Shown here in pieces: positions 38,946-48,683 of a stretch of DNA of 64,000 bases; positions within the stretch are counted from its first letter, which is position 1, and every line of letters starts with the position of its first letter. Both the position numbers and the translations under genes were made by a program. Origin of the DNA: Rubrivivax sp. GTDB taxonomy: Bacteria > Pseudomonadota > Gammaproteobacteria > Burkholderiales > Burkholderiaceae_C. The stretch is taken from NCBI GenBank assembly GCA_022843905.1, contig JALHMT010000002.1:143317-207316 (forward strand), given 5' to 3'. A model generated the notes under the pieces. The model was not told where the DNA came from and searched no databases. It was given only the letters and a program-made list of their open reading frames with translations.

Positions 38946-40857
38946 AGAAGGTGGCCCACAGGTTGCGCACGCCGGGCCGGCCGTCCCCTGTGGGTGCGCT
39001 GGGGGTGGGCCAGACGTCGAGGTCGGCGGTGATGACCGTCAACCCGATGCCGGCGTTGGAGAGGACCGTCTTGGTCGTGTTGAGGAAGGTCTGCGACCGC
39101 ACGCCGGTCACGTAGCCCGGACCGCTCGTGATCGTAGTGTCGGTCAGCGGTGCCTGCACCTGTGCGTTGAGCTGGGCGTCGTAGGTCGCCCAGGCGAAAC
39201 CTCGTGACTGGATGACCGACAGGACGCTGCCGTTGCGGGCGCTGGCCCAGTACTCCGAACTCGGGTCGTAGATGCCGATCGCCAGCGAGCATGGCGGATT
39301 GCCCACGGCGAGCTCGACCGCGCCCGCGAACGGCCAGCGCAAAGTGTCGCACGAAGACTGGTTCTGCCTGCCGTTGAAGCGCGGGGCGATCAGCATGTCG
39401 TTGTCGTCGACTGCGCCGAGCAGCGACGTGGGCAATTCGGACAGCAGCGATGCACCCAGGTCGATGGCCGCGATGCTGATCGTCGATCGGTCGAAGCGCG
39501 CGCCCCATAGCGATGTCGTGGTGCCGTTGCTCTGCGACCAGAGCAGGAAGGATCGCCCGCTGCGGCCAGTCCACAAGGAACGGAAGCTGGCCGGCGAGGC
39601 GCGTGTGTCGACGATAGCGGGCGCCTGCATGCCCGTTGTCACGTTGCCGCGCCAGACGGCGATGTCGGTGGTGCTGTTCTGGCCGAGCCCGGCGGCCAGG
39701 ACCAGGCCACCTGACTCGTCCAGGGTGAATCTGGCCGCCTGCGTGCCCAACGAGGCTTGCCGGGGTGGTGGCTGGAACGACCGAAAAGCCGTGTCGGAGG
39801 CGGTGCGCCAGTAGAGACGCCACGCGGCATCGACTTCGTTGGGCGAGGAATACACGGCTAGGTCGCCGCGGTCGTTGATGGCCACTGTGCCGATCTCACT
39901 GAGTCGGCCGATGCTGGCCGGCGCGATCGGGTCCCAGGGCGACCACGTCCGCAGGACCGGGTCGAGCACCGAGACGAAGCTGCAGGTCTCATTGAAGCCC
40001 GCGAAGCGTTGCGGGCAGTCGCCGCCGTCGCCCATCGCCAGCATGACGGCACGGCCGTTGGGTGACATGCGCAGGTCGAAGACCCGCAGGTTGATTGGCG
40101 CCGACCCCGCTCGGCGCGAGCCCAGGGTAGAGAGCGGCACCGGCGCCGACCACTGCGCAGCCCCCTCGGCGGCGGGATCTCCCAGCATGACGAAAGGCGC
40201 GGCCTGGCGAAGGGGTGAGTTGGCGACCGTCACGGTGCTGACCGCCACGACGACGGCCCGGCCATCGTCTGCCATGGCGACCAGGGGCCTGTCGGAGATG
40301 CCCTGCGCCAGCTGCAGGACCGGCTCCCAGGCGCGTCCCGACAGTGGACTGCGCACTGGCGCGCAGGGCCCCGGGTACACCGCGCAGGCATCGGCCAGCA
40401 CCTGGGTGCTCCAGAAGCCCAGTGTCTCGAAGCTCTTGAGCGCATTGGCGGTGAAATCGCCCATGCCGAAAATCCGCCCGTCGGGCGTGATGCCCAGGTA
40501 GCGCGTGCCCCAGGCGCCGCTGTACGCGCGTGCGTTGTAGGTTGTTCCCTCGTAGACGACGGCAGGGAACCTTTGCGCGACGGCATTGGGGAACAGCTGC
40601 GGGAACTTGAACTCGGCCCAGTCCAGCACCCAGTCTGCGGTCACCTCTGCAGGGGCTGCGGCGGCTGCCCGGACAGTCGCCGCGGCGCCGGTGCGTTCGG
40701 AGGCGGTCGCGGAGGCGAGCGACTGTGCGCGCATCTGCGCGACGAAGGGCAGAGCGGCCGAGCTGGTGTCGCTCTCGTCGCGGCCGCCGCCGCCACACGC
40801 AGACAAGGATGCCAGCACGAAGACGCCAAGCAGCCGGGCGGGTCGGAGAAGGTTCAT
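38938..40857 (-). CDS. Predicted lipoprotein of unknown function
   Basis: 639 aa. A lipoprotein signal is clear: basic N terminus, hydrophobic FVLASLSAC with cysteine at residue 21, then GGGG. After a low-complexity Ala/Thr-rich linker, residues about 75-155 form a small domain ([15 protein letters not shown]... [17 protein letters not shown]) that I recognise as recurrent in secreted proteins of Rubrivivax/Leptothrix-type bacteria, without known function. The rest shows repeating strand-and-turn units ([45 protein letters not shown]) about 45-70 residues apart, like a beta-propeller. Its base composition looks less GC-rich than the flanks. It lies inside the repeat-flanked segment and is divergent from the 41004 gene. 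Confidence 0.85.
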   Translation of the reverse strand: MNLLRPARLLGVFVLASLSACGGGGRDESDTSSAALPFVAQMRAQSLASATASERTGAAATVRAAAAAPAEVTADWVLDWAEFKFPQLFPNAVAQRFPAVVYEGTTYNARAYSGAWGTRYLGITPDGRIFGMGDFTANALKSFETLGFWSTQVLADACAVYPGPCAPVRSPLSGRAWEPVLQLAQGISDRPLVAMADDGRAVVVAVSTVTVANSPLRQAAPFVMLGDPAAEGAAQWSAPVPLSTLGSRRAGSAPINLRVFDLRMSPNGRAVMLAMGDGGDCPQRFAGFNETCSFVSVLDPVLRTWSPWDPIAPASIGRLSEIGTVAINDRGDLAVYSSPNEVDAAWRLYWRTASDTAFRSFQPPPRQASLGTQAARFTLDESGGLVLAAGLGQNSTTDIAVWRGNVTTGMQAPAIVDTRASPASFRSLWTGRSGRSFLLWSQSNGTTTSLWGARFDRSTISIAAIDLGASLLSELPTSLLGAVDDNDMLIAPRFNGRQNQSSCDTLRWPFAGAVELAVGNPPCSLAIGIYDPSSEYWASARNGSVLSVIQSRGFAWATYDAQLNAQVQAPLTDTTITSGPGYVTGVRSQTFLNTTKTVLSNAGIGLTVITADLDVWPTPSAPTGDGRPGVRNLWATFFK

Positions 40858-41003
40858 GTCGCGGGAACTCCCTGGGCGTGGACCGTCGGCCGACAGGGCC
40901 TCCGTCCCAATTGGTCTGCAGATCGTGAGCCGAATTTGTCAGATGAAGACTCCGACATCAAGCCCGCTTAAGCTCATTAACCTGATTGTCATCCCTCACG
41001 TTC
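40858..41003. promoter_or_regulatory. Divergent promoter region inside the repeat-flanked segment
   Basis: 146 bp between the two divergent genes of the segment. It is noticeably more AT-rich than the rest of the window (for example GCTCATTAACCTGATTGTCAT near 40972-40992). No defined operator or pair of promoter boxes could be assigned. Confidence 0.4.
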
Positions 41004-42242
41004 ATGAGCCAGAACCGGGTCCGCGTCCAGCCTGCGCGACGCAATCGCCAAACTGTTCAATTCGATCGGGAGGCCTTCCTGGCCTGGTTCGACCGCGCCG
41101 TGCAGGCCGAATGGCGCCGGCACTCGAGCGGCGCCAGCACCATCACTGGGGCCGACATCGGCAGGCCGGCCGACCCAGTGCTGCTGCGCGCCGCCCTGCA
41201 GGCCCTGCTCAAAGGGTTCACCGATGCCGCCAACACGCGCGGTGGCCTGCGGCTGGACGAGCACGGCGCACCGGCCGACCTGGACGGCCTGCTGCGGCAA
41301 GGACGTGACAACGCACGCGCCGGCAACACCCAGCCCCGGTTGCTGGCCAAGGTCCGCAGTGGCAACGTGGTCGACCTCAAGTCGGCAATGGCCGCGCTGC
41401 ACTTCTTCCGCTTGGTGCTGTCGCGCCCGGGGCTCAGCCTGGACCAGATCGGCGCCGTGGAAAGCAAGCGCCTGCGCGCCGTGCGCAACGTGCAGGCGGC
41501 GCTGCTGAAGGTCCGCGACGGACTCCCGCTCGACATCCTGCAGGGCCTGTTCGCGCGGGCCGGCGAGGCCGCTGGCTACGCCTCGGCCCAGGACCAGGCG
41601 AAGATCCACTACAGCGGCTTCGAGCCCTTCGTCGATACCCGGGGCGTGCACCGGATGCGGGTGCGCCGCCAGTACAGCTACCGGACCGTGCGCCTGTCCG
41701 AGCATCCCGGCACAGTGCAGACGACGCTCGCGCTGGAGTGGCATGAATGGCAGAAGGTGCAGCACATGCAGCTGGCCATCACGCTGCTCGACGAGCAAGG
41801 GCTGCCGCTGCGGGAGCTGCGGCCGCCCCTTCACAAGCGCATGGACAGCGAGCGCGGCGTGGTGGTCATCGAGGTTGTGCCCGACGCGCTGCCTGACTTG
41901 CAGCCTATGCTGGCGATTCCCGCCGCACCCCAGCGCCACCACAGCCACGAGGTGCACTGGGATCTGTCCATGGTCTGCCACCGCGCCGATCGGGACATCA
42001 TCGTCAGCTACCAGCCGGTGAACGGCCTGCGCATCGGCTTCACGCGGCCGCCCCACGCGCCCGACCTGCTGTTCGCGGTTGGCGACTCGCCCGGGCTTCG
42101 CCGCACGGCCGATGGCTGGGAGATGGACCGGACGCTGCTGCCGCGCGAAATGCTGGCGGTGCGATTCCGCGATGCCGGGTTGCCCGATGAGCAGGCCGAA
42201 CGGCTCTCGCCTTCCGGCGAGTGGATCGCCCCGATCGACTGA
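41004..42242 (+). CDS. Hypothetical protein
   Basis: 412 aa, not recognised. The N-terminal ~45 residues are basic ([16 protein letters not shown]). The middle is alpha-helical (about 90-185; [14 protein letters not shown]), followed by a beta-rich half with [26 protein letters not shown] and strands rich in His. No signal peptide, membrane segment or known catalytic motif is visible, so a cytoplasmic protein is likely. The start is ATG 41004; a TTG at 40986 would add six residues. It is inside the repeat-flanked segment and ends about 20 bp before the right repeat begins its close match. Confidence 0.75.
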   Translation: MSQNRVRVQPARRNRQTVQFDREAFLAWFDRAVQAEWRRHSSGASTITGADIGRPADPVLLRAALQALLKGFTDAANTRGGLRLDEHGAPADLDGLLRQGRDNARAGNTQPRLLAKVRSGNVVDLKSAMAALHFFRLVLSRPGLSLDQIGAVESKRLRAVRNVQAALLKVRDGLPLDILQGLFARAGEAAGYASAQDQAKIHYSGFEPFVDTRGVHRMRVRRQYSYRTVRLSEHPGTVQTTLALEWHEWQKVQHMQLAITLLDEQGLPLRELRPPLHKRMDSERGVVVIEVVPDALPDLQPMLAIPAAPQRHHSHEVHWDLSMVCHRADRDIIVSYQPVNGLRIGFTRPPHAPDLLFAVGDSPGLRRTADGWEMDRTLLPREMLAVRFRDAGLPDEQAERLSPSGEWIAPID

Positions 42243-42245
42243 GCC

Positions 42246-42442
42246 GCGGCCGACGCATCCCGTCTTTCGGGCAACATCACGGCATCACCGCTTTCGCAGA
42301 ACCTTCATGTTCCGAACCAAGTACCTGGACCACGCCGAACTCATGCACCAGCTGCAGTCCTGGGCCGAGGCCCACCCGGGCCTGGTGCACCTGGGCAGCC
42401 TGGGCCGCAGCGCCGAAGGCCGTGACATCCCGCTGCTGACCA
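42246..42442 (+). repeat. Right copy of the direct repeat
   Basis: Partner of 38698-38901. The identical block is 42352-42442, and beyond 42442 the intact peptidase gene continues while the left copy diverges. The upstream part between the two ATG codons has diverged more than the coding part, which suggests that the two ends come from related but different alleles. Confidence 0.9.
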
Positions 42443-44025
42443 TCGGACGCGATCCCGGCAGCCCCGGGCGCGCGCGCCCGGCAGTGTGGGTCGACGGCAA
42501 CATGCACGCCAGCGAGGTCTGCGGCACCAGCGTGGCACTGGCCATCGCCGAAGACCTCATCGCGCTGCACGGCGGCGCCGCCACCGTGGGCGGCAAGCCG
42601 CTGGCCGCGCCCATGGTGCAGGCGCTGCGCGAGGCCTTGTTCTACATCGTGCCGCGCCTCTCGCCCGACGGCGCGGAACAGGTGCTGAAGCTGGGCCGCT
42701 ACGTGCGCAGCAGCCCGGTCGACGACCGCGTGCAGCAGGGTCACGCGCGCTGGGTGTCGCGGGACATGGACGGCGACGGCCGCGCCGGCTACATGCGCCG
42801 CGTCGATCCCGACGGCGAGCTGGTGGAACTGCGTGGCGACGACGGCCAGCCGCTGGTGCCTTCGGTGCTGGTGTCGCGCCTGCCCGAGGATGAGGGCCCG
42901 TTCTTCCGGCTGTACCCCGAAGGCCTCATCGCCAACTTCGACGGCCGCCGCATCCCCGACCCCTACTTCCTGGGCGACAACGCCTACGACTTCAACCGCA
43001 ACTTCCCCTACAGCTGGGCGCCCGAGCCCAAGCAGGCCGGTGCCGGCAGCTACCCGGGCAGCGCGCCCGAGACGCGCGCGGTGATGGACTTCGCCACGCG
43101 CCACCCCAACATCATGGTGTGGCTGAACCTGCACACCTTCGGCGGCGTGCTGATCCGTCCGCTGGGCGACCAGCCCGACAGCAAGATGAATGCCGGCGAC
43201 CTGGCCATCTTCGAACAGGTCGAGGCCTGGATGACCGAGCACACGGGCTATGCCGTGGTCAGCGGTTTCCACGAATTCCTCTATGAACCGGACAAGCCTC
43301 TGCACGGCGATCTGTCCGACTACGCCTATTACCAGCGTGGCGCGCTGGCCTACGTGGTCGAACTGTGGGATCTCTTCAAGCAGCTGGGCCTGGACCGCCG
43401 CAAGCCCTTCGTCGACCACTACAGCAAGTTCGGCCGCAAGGAGATGCGCGCGCTGGCCGCTTTCGACCGCGAGCACAACGCCGGCCGCATCTTCGGCACC
43501 TGGAAGAAGGTGCAGCACCCGCAGCTGGGCGAAGTCGAGGTCAACGGTTTCGACCCGCGCGTGGGCATCTGGAACCCGCCCTACGAACGCCTGCCCGAGA
43601 CCTGCGATACGCAGAGCGCGGCCTTCCTTCGCGTGGCCGCGCTGCTGCCGCGCCTGAGCCTGACGGTGGCCGGGCAGGAGCAGGTGGAGGGCCACACGCG
43701 CGTGCACCTGCGCCTGGCCAACCACGGTTACCTGGGCACCATCGGCCTGCCTTCGGCCAAGGGGCTGCCCCATGTCGAGCCGCTGCGCCTGACGGCGCGC
43801 GCCGAAGGGGCCACGCTGCTGGCGCCGGCCGAGGCGGTGCTCGAGATCGGCCACCTCGAAGGTTGGGGCGGCGGCCTGTACGGCGGCAGCGTCTTTTCGC
43901 CCTGGACGCGCGGCAATGCGCACGAGCGCTTCGTCACGCTGGTGCTGGCGGGCCGCGGCAAGCTCAGCGTGGAGGTGTCGTCCTGCCGCGTGGGGGTGCT
44001 GACGCTGGACGTCGACGTGGGCTGA
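42307..44025 (+). CDS. M14-family zinc carboxypeptidase
   Basis: 572 aa peptidase. The zinc motif HxxE is at His67-Glu70 ([13 protein letters not shown]), the third ligand lies in [11 protein letters not shown], and the catalytic glutamate in [11 protein letters not shown]. After the peptidase domain (about 1-390) a C-terminal beta-sandwich-like region of ~130 residues follows ([23 protein letters not shown]), as in several secreted carboxypeptidases. There is no clear signal peptide, so the protein may be cytoplasmic. The first 45 codons are duplicated upstream, 3541 bp away. The start at 42307 is where the duplicate also begins. Confidence 0.9.
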   Translation: MFRTKYLDHAELMHQLQSWAEAHPGLVHLGSLGRSAEGRDIPLLTIGRDPGSPGRARPAVWVDGNMHASEVCGTSVALAIAEDLIALHGGAATVGGKPLAAPMVQALREALFYIVPRLSPDGAEQVLKLGRYVRSSPVDDRVQQGHARWVSRDMDGDGRAGYMRRVDPDGELVELRGDDGQPLVPSVLVSRLPEDEGPFFRLYPEGLIANFDGRRIPDPYFLGDNAYDFNRNFPYSWAPEPKQAGAGSYPGSAPETRAVMDFATRHPNIMVWLNLHTFGGVLIRPLGDQPDSKMNAGDLAIFEQVEAWMTEHTGYAVVSGFHEFLYEPDKPLHGDLSDYAYYQRGALAYVVELWDLFKQLGLDRRKPFVDHYSKFGRKEMRALAAFDREHNAGRIFGTWKKVQHPQLGEVEVNGFDPRVGIWNPPYERLPETCDTQSAAFLRVAALLPRLSLTVAGQEQVEGHTRVHLRLANHGYLGTIGLPSAKGLPHVEPLRLTARAEGATLLAPAEAVLEIGHLEGWGGGLYGGSVFSPWTRGNAHERFVTLVLAGRGKLSVEVSSCRVGVLTLDVDVG

Positions 44026-44037
44026 CCCGGCGCCGGG

Positions 44038-44865
44038 TCAGTCGCGTCGGGCGGTCGGTTCGGGCCGCAGCGGGTCGGGGTACAGAAAGCGGCGCACCCC
44101 GCTGCGGTCGAAGGGCCGCCAGGCGCCTTCGGGCTGGGCCAGCCGGTCGGCCAGCGCGTGCAGCACCAAGGGGTTGACGGCCAGGCCGACGTGGCTGGCC
44201 TGGACCTCGATGTTCTCGACCTGCGGCCCGTCGATTTCCACACTGCACTGCCAGGCGACGATGCCGTCGCTGCGGCTGTAGATCGAGGTGGTGGGCACCG
44301 GCGGCGGTTCGCGCAGGCTGTCCTGCGGCGGCGTCATGCGCGGGCGGCCGCGGTTGATCCACTGGAAGCTGCGCCAGGCATTGGTCGAATTCACCGAGCC
44401 GGTGAAGGGGCTGCCCAGCGTGACCACGCAGCGCACCGCCTCGGGCGCCCGCTTGGCCAGTTCCCGGGCGTACACGCCGCCCAGGCTCCAGCCCACCAGG
44501 CTGAGCTTGCGGCCGGCCCGGGCGTGCAGCGCCTGCAGGCGGGCCAGGGCTTCTTCGATCGTGCCTTCGCGCGGGCCCATGTTGCGGCCCTGCTCCCAGC
44601 CGGCCACGTCGTGGCCCAGGGACTTCAGCAGCCGCCGCAAGGGCTTGGTGCTGAGATCGCTGGCCAGGAAACCCGGGTAGACGAGCACCGGATGGCCGTC
44701 GCCGCGCGGTGAGTTCATCAGCCAGGGCGCGGCGGCCAGGCTGGCTGCGAATTCGAGCGGCGCGCGCGCTTCGAGTGCCATGCGCCGCCAGCCAGGGGCC
44801 CGGACCGCGGCCGGGCCATCGTCATGGGCTGGCGAGGGGGTCTCGGCGGAAGGGTCGGACGGCAT
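44038..44865 (-). CDS. Alpha/beta hydrolase
   Basis: About 275 aa from ATG 44865; an ATG at 44952 would add a Pro/Ser-rich tail. The nucleophile elbow VGWSLGGVYA gives the catalytic serine; the acid is probably in YSRSDGIVAW and the histidine in ASHVGLAVNP. GHPVLVYPGFLASDLS is the oxyanion-hole region. The fold resembles PGAP1/lipase-like esterases of proteobacteria. Convergent with the M14 gene, 12 bp apart. The substrate is unknown. Confidence 0.85.
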   Translation of the reverse strand: MPSDPSAETPSPAHDDGPAAVRAPGWRRMALEARAPLEFAASLAAAPWLMNSPRGDGHPVLVYPGFLASDLSTKPLRRLLKSLGHDVAGWEQGRNMGPREGTIEEALARLQALHARAGRKLSLVGWSLGGVYARELAKRAPEAVRCVVTLGSPFTGSVNSTNAWRSFQWINRGRPRMTPPQDSLREPPPVPTTSIYSRSDGIVAWQCSVEIDGPQVENIEVQASHVGLAVNPLVLHALADRLAQPEGAWRPFDRSGVRRFLYPDPLRPEPTARRD

Positions 44866-45095
44866 GGCTCTGACTCCGAGGCAGGGGGACGGGGGCGGGC
44901 TGGCTTGCGAAAGCGCAGACCGGTCATGGTGACCGGGCAAGGTGTCGGCCACAACGGGGCGACAAGGTGGCAGACGGCTTGTCTGCCGTCCGGGTGGGCA
45001 GGCCGCCGCAGGTTACGTAACATCGGGTTTTCGGCCGCTGCCCGAAGGGGCGGCTCGAACACATTCTCGCCCCACGCACCCGACCAGGCCCGCCC

Positions 45096-45851
45096 ATGAC
45101 CATTCCTGTCCTCACCGAAGCCGTTTCCGCCCCGCAGACCGGCGAGCCCGCATCGCCTTCGGCCATCCATTTCATCGGCGGCGAGAAGGGCGGCGTCGGC
45201 AAGTCGCTGGTGGCGCGGCTGCTGGCACAGCAGTTCATCGACAGCAACACGCCCTTCGCCGGTTTCGACACCGACCGTTCGCACGGCGCCTTGCTGCGCT
45301 TCTACGGCGACTACGCGCAGGCGGCCTGGGTCGACCGCTACGAGGCGCTGGACGCCATCGTCGAGCGCGCCATCGAGACCCCCGGCCTGCGCGTGCTGGT
45401 CGACCTGGCGGCGCAGACGCACGCCCCGCTGGTGCAGTGGATGGACGAGTCCGGTGTGCTGGAACTGGCGCGCGAGTCCGGCGTGCAGGTGAACTACTGG
45501 CACGTGATGGACTCCGGACGCGATTCGGTGGACCTGCTGCAGCGCCTGCTCGACCGCTTCGGCCCGCGCCTGCGCTACGTGCTGGTGCTCAACGAGCTGC
45601 GCGGCGACGACTTCTCCCAGCTCGAGCGCTCGGGCCAGTGGGAGCGCGCCAACTCCTTCGGCGCGCGTGTGGTGCGCCTGAAGCACCTGCACGACAACGT
45701 CATCCGCAAGATCGACGCGGCCGACGCCAGCTTCTGGCAGGCCCGCCACTCCACCGGCGGCGACGGCCCGAAGCTGGGCCTGCTGGAGCGCCAGCGACTG
45801 AAGATGTGGCTGGCCCACGCGCAGGGCGAGCTGGCCTCGGTCGGTCTCTGA
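45096..45851 (+). CDS. ParA/MinD-like P-loop ATPase (orphan, called mobilization protein in relatives)
   Basis: 251 aa. It has the deviant Walker A FIGGEKGGVGKSLVAR (residues 27-42) and an FDTDRSHGALLRFYGD block that matches the Walker A' region. There is no parB-like partner, no oriT, no relaxase and no replication gene nearby, so the name mobilization protein seen on relatives has no support here. It ends 9 bp from the convergent histidine kinase gene. Confidence 0.82.
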   Translation: MTIPVLTEAVSAPQTGEPASPSAIHFIGGEKGGVGKSLVARLLAQQFIDSNTPFAGFDTDRSHGALLRFYGDYAQAAWVDRYEALDAIVERAIETPGLRVLVDLAAQTHAPLVQWMDESGVLELARESGVQVNYWHVMDSGRDSVDLLQRLLDRFGPRLRYVLVLNELRGDDFSQLERSGQWERANSFGARVVRLKHLHDNVIRKIDAADASFWQARHSTGGDGPKLGLLERQRLKMWLAHAQGELASVGL

Positions 45852-45860
45852 AGACGGGCC

Positions 45861-48566
45861 TCAGCCCAGGGTCTTGTCGATCAGCGCCAGCAGGCGCTGC
45901 ATGTCCAGCGGCTTGGTGATGTAGTCGTCGAAGCCGGCCTGCAGCGCGGCGTCGATGTCGGCCTGCATCGCGTTGGCGCTGACGGCGATGACCGGCACAT
46001 CGCGCGTGGCGGGCTGCAGCCGCAGCTGCCTCAGCACCTCGAACCCGTCCATGCCGGGCAGCTGGATGTCCAGCAGCACGAGATCGGGACGGGCCTGCGC
46101 CGCCATCGCCAGGCCGACCTCGGGCAGCCCGGCGATCAGCAGGCGCAGCCCCGGGCGGTGCGACAGCACGCCCTCCATCAGCAGCTGGTTGACGGCGTTG
46201 TCCTCGATGTAGAGCACGTTGCCGCGCAGCGCAGTTGCCGTCGAAGGTGCCGACGACGCTGCGTGCAGCGCCGAAGGCAGGGCCGGGCGGGAAGCCGTGC
46301 CTGCCGGCGGGGCCGCCGCGCCCATGTCGGCGGCGTTCAGCTTCAGCCAGAAGGTGCTGCCTGCACCGGCGCTGCTGCTCACGCCGATCTCACCCTGCAT
46401 CAGGTTCACCAGCCACTTGCTCAAGGCCAGGCCGATGCCGGCGCCTTCGATCTGGCTGCGCTCGGCATCCAGCCTCTCGAAGGGCTGGAACAGGCGCTCC
46501 AGCTGCGCCGGATCGAGGCCCGGGCCCGTGTCCTGCACCTCGATGCGCACGGCGCGTCCGTCGTCGAGCGGGTACCAGCGCAGCTGCACCTGCCCGCCCG
46601 GGCGGTTGTACTTGACGGCGTTGGACAGCAGATTCAGCAGCACCTGCTTCAGGCGCGTCGGGTCGGCCTGCACGACGCAGGACTCCTGCGAGTCGCAGTG
46701 CAGTGTGATGCGGCCGTCGCTGGCCAGCGGCTCGACCAGGCTCAGGCACTCGCCCGCGACCTCGGCCACGAGCACCGGACCCAGCTGAAGCTGCAGCGCG
46801 CCGGCTTCGATGCGGGCCAGATCGAGCACTTCGTTGATGAGCTGCAGCAGGTGGCGACCGCCGCGCAGCAGGTCCTGCACGCGGGCGCGCTGCACGGTGT
46901 CCAGCGGGTGCGCGGGGTCGTTCTCCAGCAGCTGGCCGAAGCCCAGCACGGCGTTCAGCGGTGTGCGAAGCTCGTGCGACATGCGCGACAGGAACTCCGA
47001 CTTGGCCCGGTTGGCGCGCTCGGCTTCGTCGCGCGCGGCGATCAGCGCGGCCTCTACCGCCTTGCGTTCGGTGATGTCCCAGCCGTAGGCGATGAAGCCT
47101 TCGAAGCGCCAGTCCGCCGAGAAGCGCGGGATGCCGTGGTCGGCGATCCAGCGGTGGCCGCCATCGGCGCAGATGAGACGGAATTCGACGCTGTAGGCGG
47201 TATGCCCGCCGGCCGCGTTCTCGAAGGCAGCGCGGCATCGATCGATGTCGTCGACGTGCATGCGGTGATGCCAATGGCGCGCCAGCTCGCTTTCCATGGT
47301 CCGGCCGGTGTACTGCAGCCAGCGCTGGTTGAACCAGACCGCATTGCCCAGGTTGTCGGACTGCCAGATCAGCGCCGGCGCCCCGTCGGCCATGGTGCGA
47401 AAGCGCGATTCGCTCTCGCGCAGCGCCTCGGCCGCGGCCACGCGCGCCGTCACGTCGGTGTAGGTGCGCACGATGCTGCCGTCGGCGGCGGTGTGGGTCT
47501 GCACCTCGAGCACGCGGCCGTCGTGGCGGCGCCTCTGGTACAGGGCAGGCCGGGACACGGGTTGGGCCAGCTCGTCGCCGAGCAGGCCATGGCGCACCTG
47601 GTACCAGCGCAGCGACTCGAAGGTCGGGTGCGACGCCAGCACCGTCTCCGGTATCTCCAGCAGGTCCAGCACGCGGCGGTTCCAGGTGTTGATGCGACCT
47701 TCGGCGTCGACGCTCAACACCCCTTGCGACAGGCTCTCCAGCGTCAGCTCCAGCACGCGCGACTTCTCGGCCAGCAGCTTGCCGGTGCGGCGGATCTGCA
47801 GTTCGGCCTGCTTCAGACGGCTGATGTCCGAGAACATGCCCACCGCGCCGGTCTTGCGGCCCATCGCGTCGAAGATGGGCGTGGCGTGGTTGTAGCAGTG
47901 CACCCGGCGGCCGTCCGGGCACGACAGCGTGATCTCGTAGCCGTCGGCCAGGCCCTGGTCACGCAGCCGCACGTGCTCGCGGAAGATCGCGGCGTTGTCT
48001 TCGTCGACGAAGGCGTAGATGTCGCGCCCGCGCAGCTGATCCAGCGTGAGCCCCAGGATGCGGCACATCGCCGGGTTGGCGTCGGTGGTGAGCAGCTGGT
48101 TGTCGATGAACCAGAAGCCCTGCTCGGTCTGTTCGAGCAGCAGGCTCAGCATGCGCTGCTGGTCGGCCACCGTGGTCTCGGCGGCACGGCGCTCGGTGAT
48201 ATCGGCGTAGAGCATCACGAAGCCGCCGCCCGGCGTCGGGTTGCGGCGCAGTTCGAGCACGCGGCCGTCGGGCCGTGTGCGCTGCGTGATCGAGGCCGGG
48301 CCGTCGCGCAGCTCGACCAGTCGCCGCTCGGCCTCGGCGTGGATGTCGCAGGGCCCGAACTCGCCGGCCCGAGCCATCGCGCGCAGCAGGTCACGCAGCG
48401 GGGCGCCGACCCGGACCAGCAGAGGGTCCAGGCCCGTGCAGGCGATGAAGCGTTGATTCCAGGCCTGCAGCGTCATCTGCGCGTCGAACACGCTGATGCC
48501 TTCTCCGGCGTGGTCGAAGACGAGTTGAAGCAGAGAGTCGCTGGCGGGAAGGGATTGACGGATCAC
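45861..48566 (-). CDS. Hybrid sensor histidine kinase with four PAS domains
   Basis: 901 aa and soluble (no membrane segment). Four PAS domains occupy about 10-130, 140-255, 270-375 and 385-505. A HisKA dimerisation domain follows (phospho-acceptor His531 in SRMSHELRTPLNAVLG), then the HATPase domain (N box NLLSNAVKYN, G boxes DTGPGLD and GAGIGLALSK; about 640-745) and a C-terminal receiver (about 782-900) with the phospho-acceptor Asp833 in LVLLDIQLPGMDG. The start is a GTG (48566); no ATG fits. The convergent ParA-like ATPase is its downstream neighbour; no response regulator or HPt gene is near. Confidence 0.95.
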   Translation of the reverse strand: MIRQSLPASDSLLQLVFDHAGEGISVFDAQMTLQAWNQRFIACTGLDPLLVRVGAPLRDLLRAMARAGEFGPCDIHAEAERRLVELRDGPASITQRTRPDGRVLELRRNPTPGGGFVMLYADITERRAAETTVADQQRMLSLLLEQTEQGFWFIDNQLLTTDANPAMCRILGLTLDQLRGRDIYAFVDEDNAAIFREHVRLRDQGLADGYEITLSCPDGRRVHCYNHATPIFDAMGRKTGAVGMFSDISRLKQAELQIRRTGKLLAEKSRVLELTLESLSQGVLSVDAEGRINTWNRRVLDLLEIPETVLASHPTFESLRWYQVRHGLLGDELAQPVSRPALYQRRRHDGRVLEVQTHTAADGSIVRTYTDVTARVAAAEALRESESRFRTMADGAPALIWQSDNLGNAVWFNQRWLQYTGRTMESELARHWHHRMHVDDIDRCRAAFENAAGGHTAYSVEFRLICADGGHRWIADHGIPRFSADWRFEGFIAYGWDITERKAVEAALIAARDEAERANRAKSEFLSRMSHELRTPLNAVLGFGQLLENDPAHPLDTVQRARVQDLLRGGRHLLQLINEVLDLARIEAGALQLQLGPVLVAEVAGECLSLVEPLASDGRITLHCDSQESCVVQADPTRLKQVLLNLLSNAVKYNRPGGQVQLRWYPLDDGRAVRIEVQDTGPGLDPAQLERLFQPFERLDAERSQIEGAGIGLALSKWLVNLMQGEIGVSSSAGAGSTFWLKLNAADMGAAAPPAGTASRPALPSALHAASSAPSTATALRGNVLYIEDNAVNQLLMEGVLSHRPGLRLLIAGLPEVGLAMAAQARPDLVLLDIQLPGMDGFEVLRQLRLQPATRDVPVIAVSANAMQADIDAALQAGFDDYITKPLDMQRLLALIDKTLG

Positions 48567-48683
48567 CTGGACATTCTGAGGCCGAGCGCAGCGGCTGTGG
48601 GTGCGTTGCCGTCGCGCCCGCGACAGCCCCCATGCTGCCCCCAGGCGGGCAAAGTCTTCGCGCTTGAGCGATGCTGGGGGGTT

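Noticed and set aside
38902..42245. Insertion sequence or composite transposon
   Set aside because: No transposase, no terminal inverted repeats and no short target-site duplication were seen; the flanking repeat is about 200 bp of a host gene, which points to homologous recombination.
45096..45851. Plasmid or integrative-element partition/mobilization locus
   Set aside because: A lone ParA-like gene has no ParB, relaxase, integrase or replication gene near and its surroundings are chromosomal.
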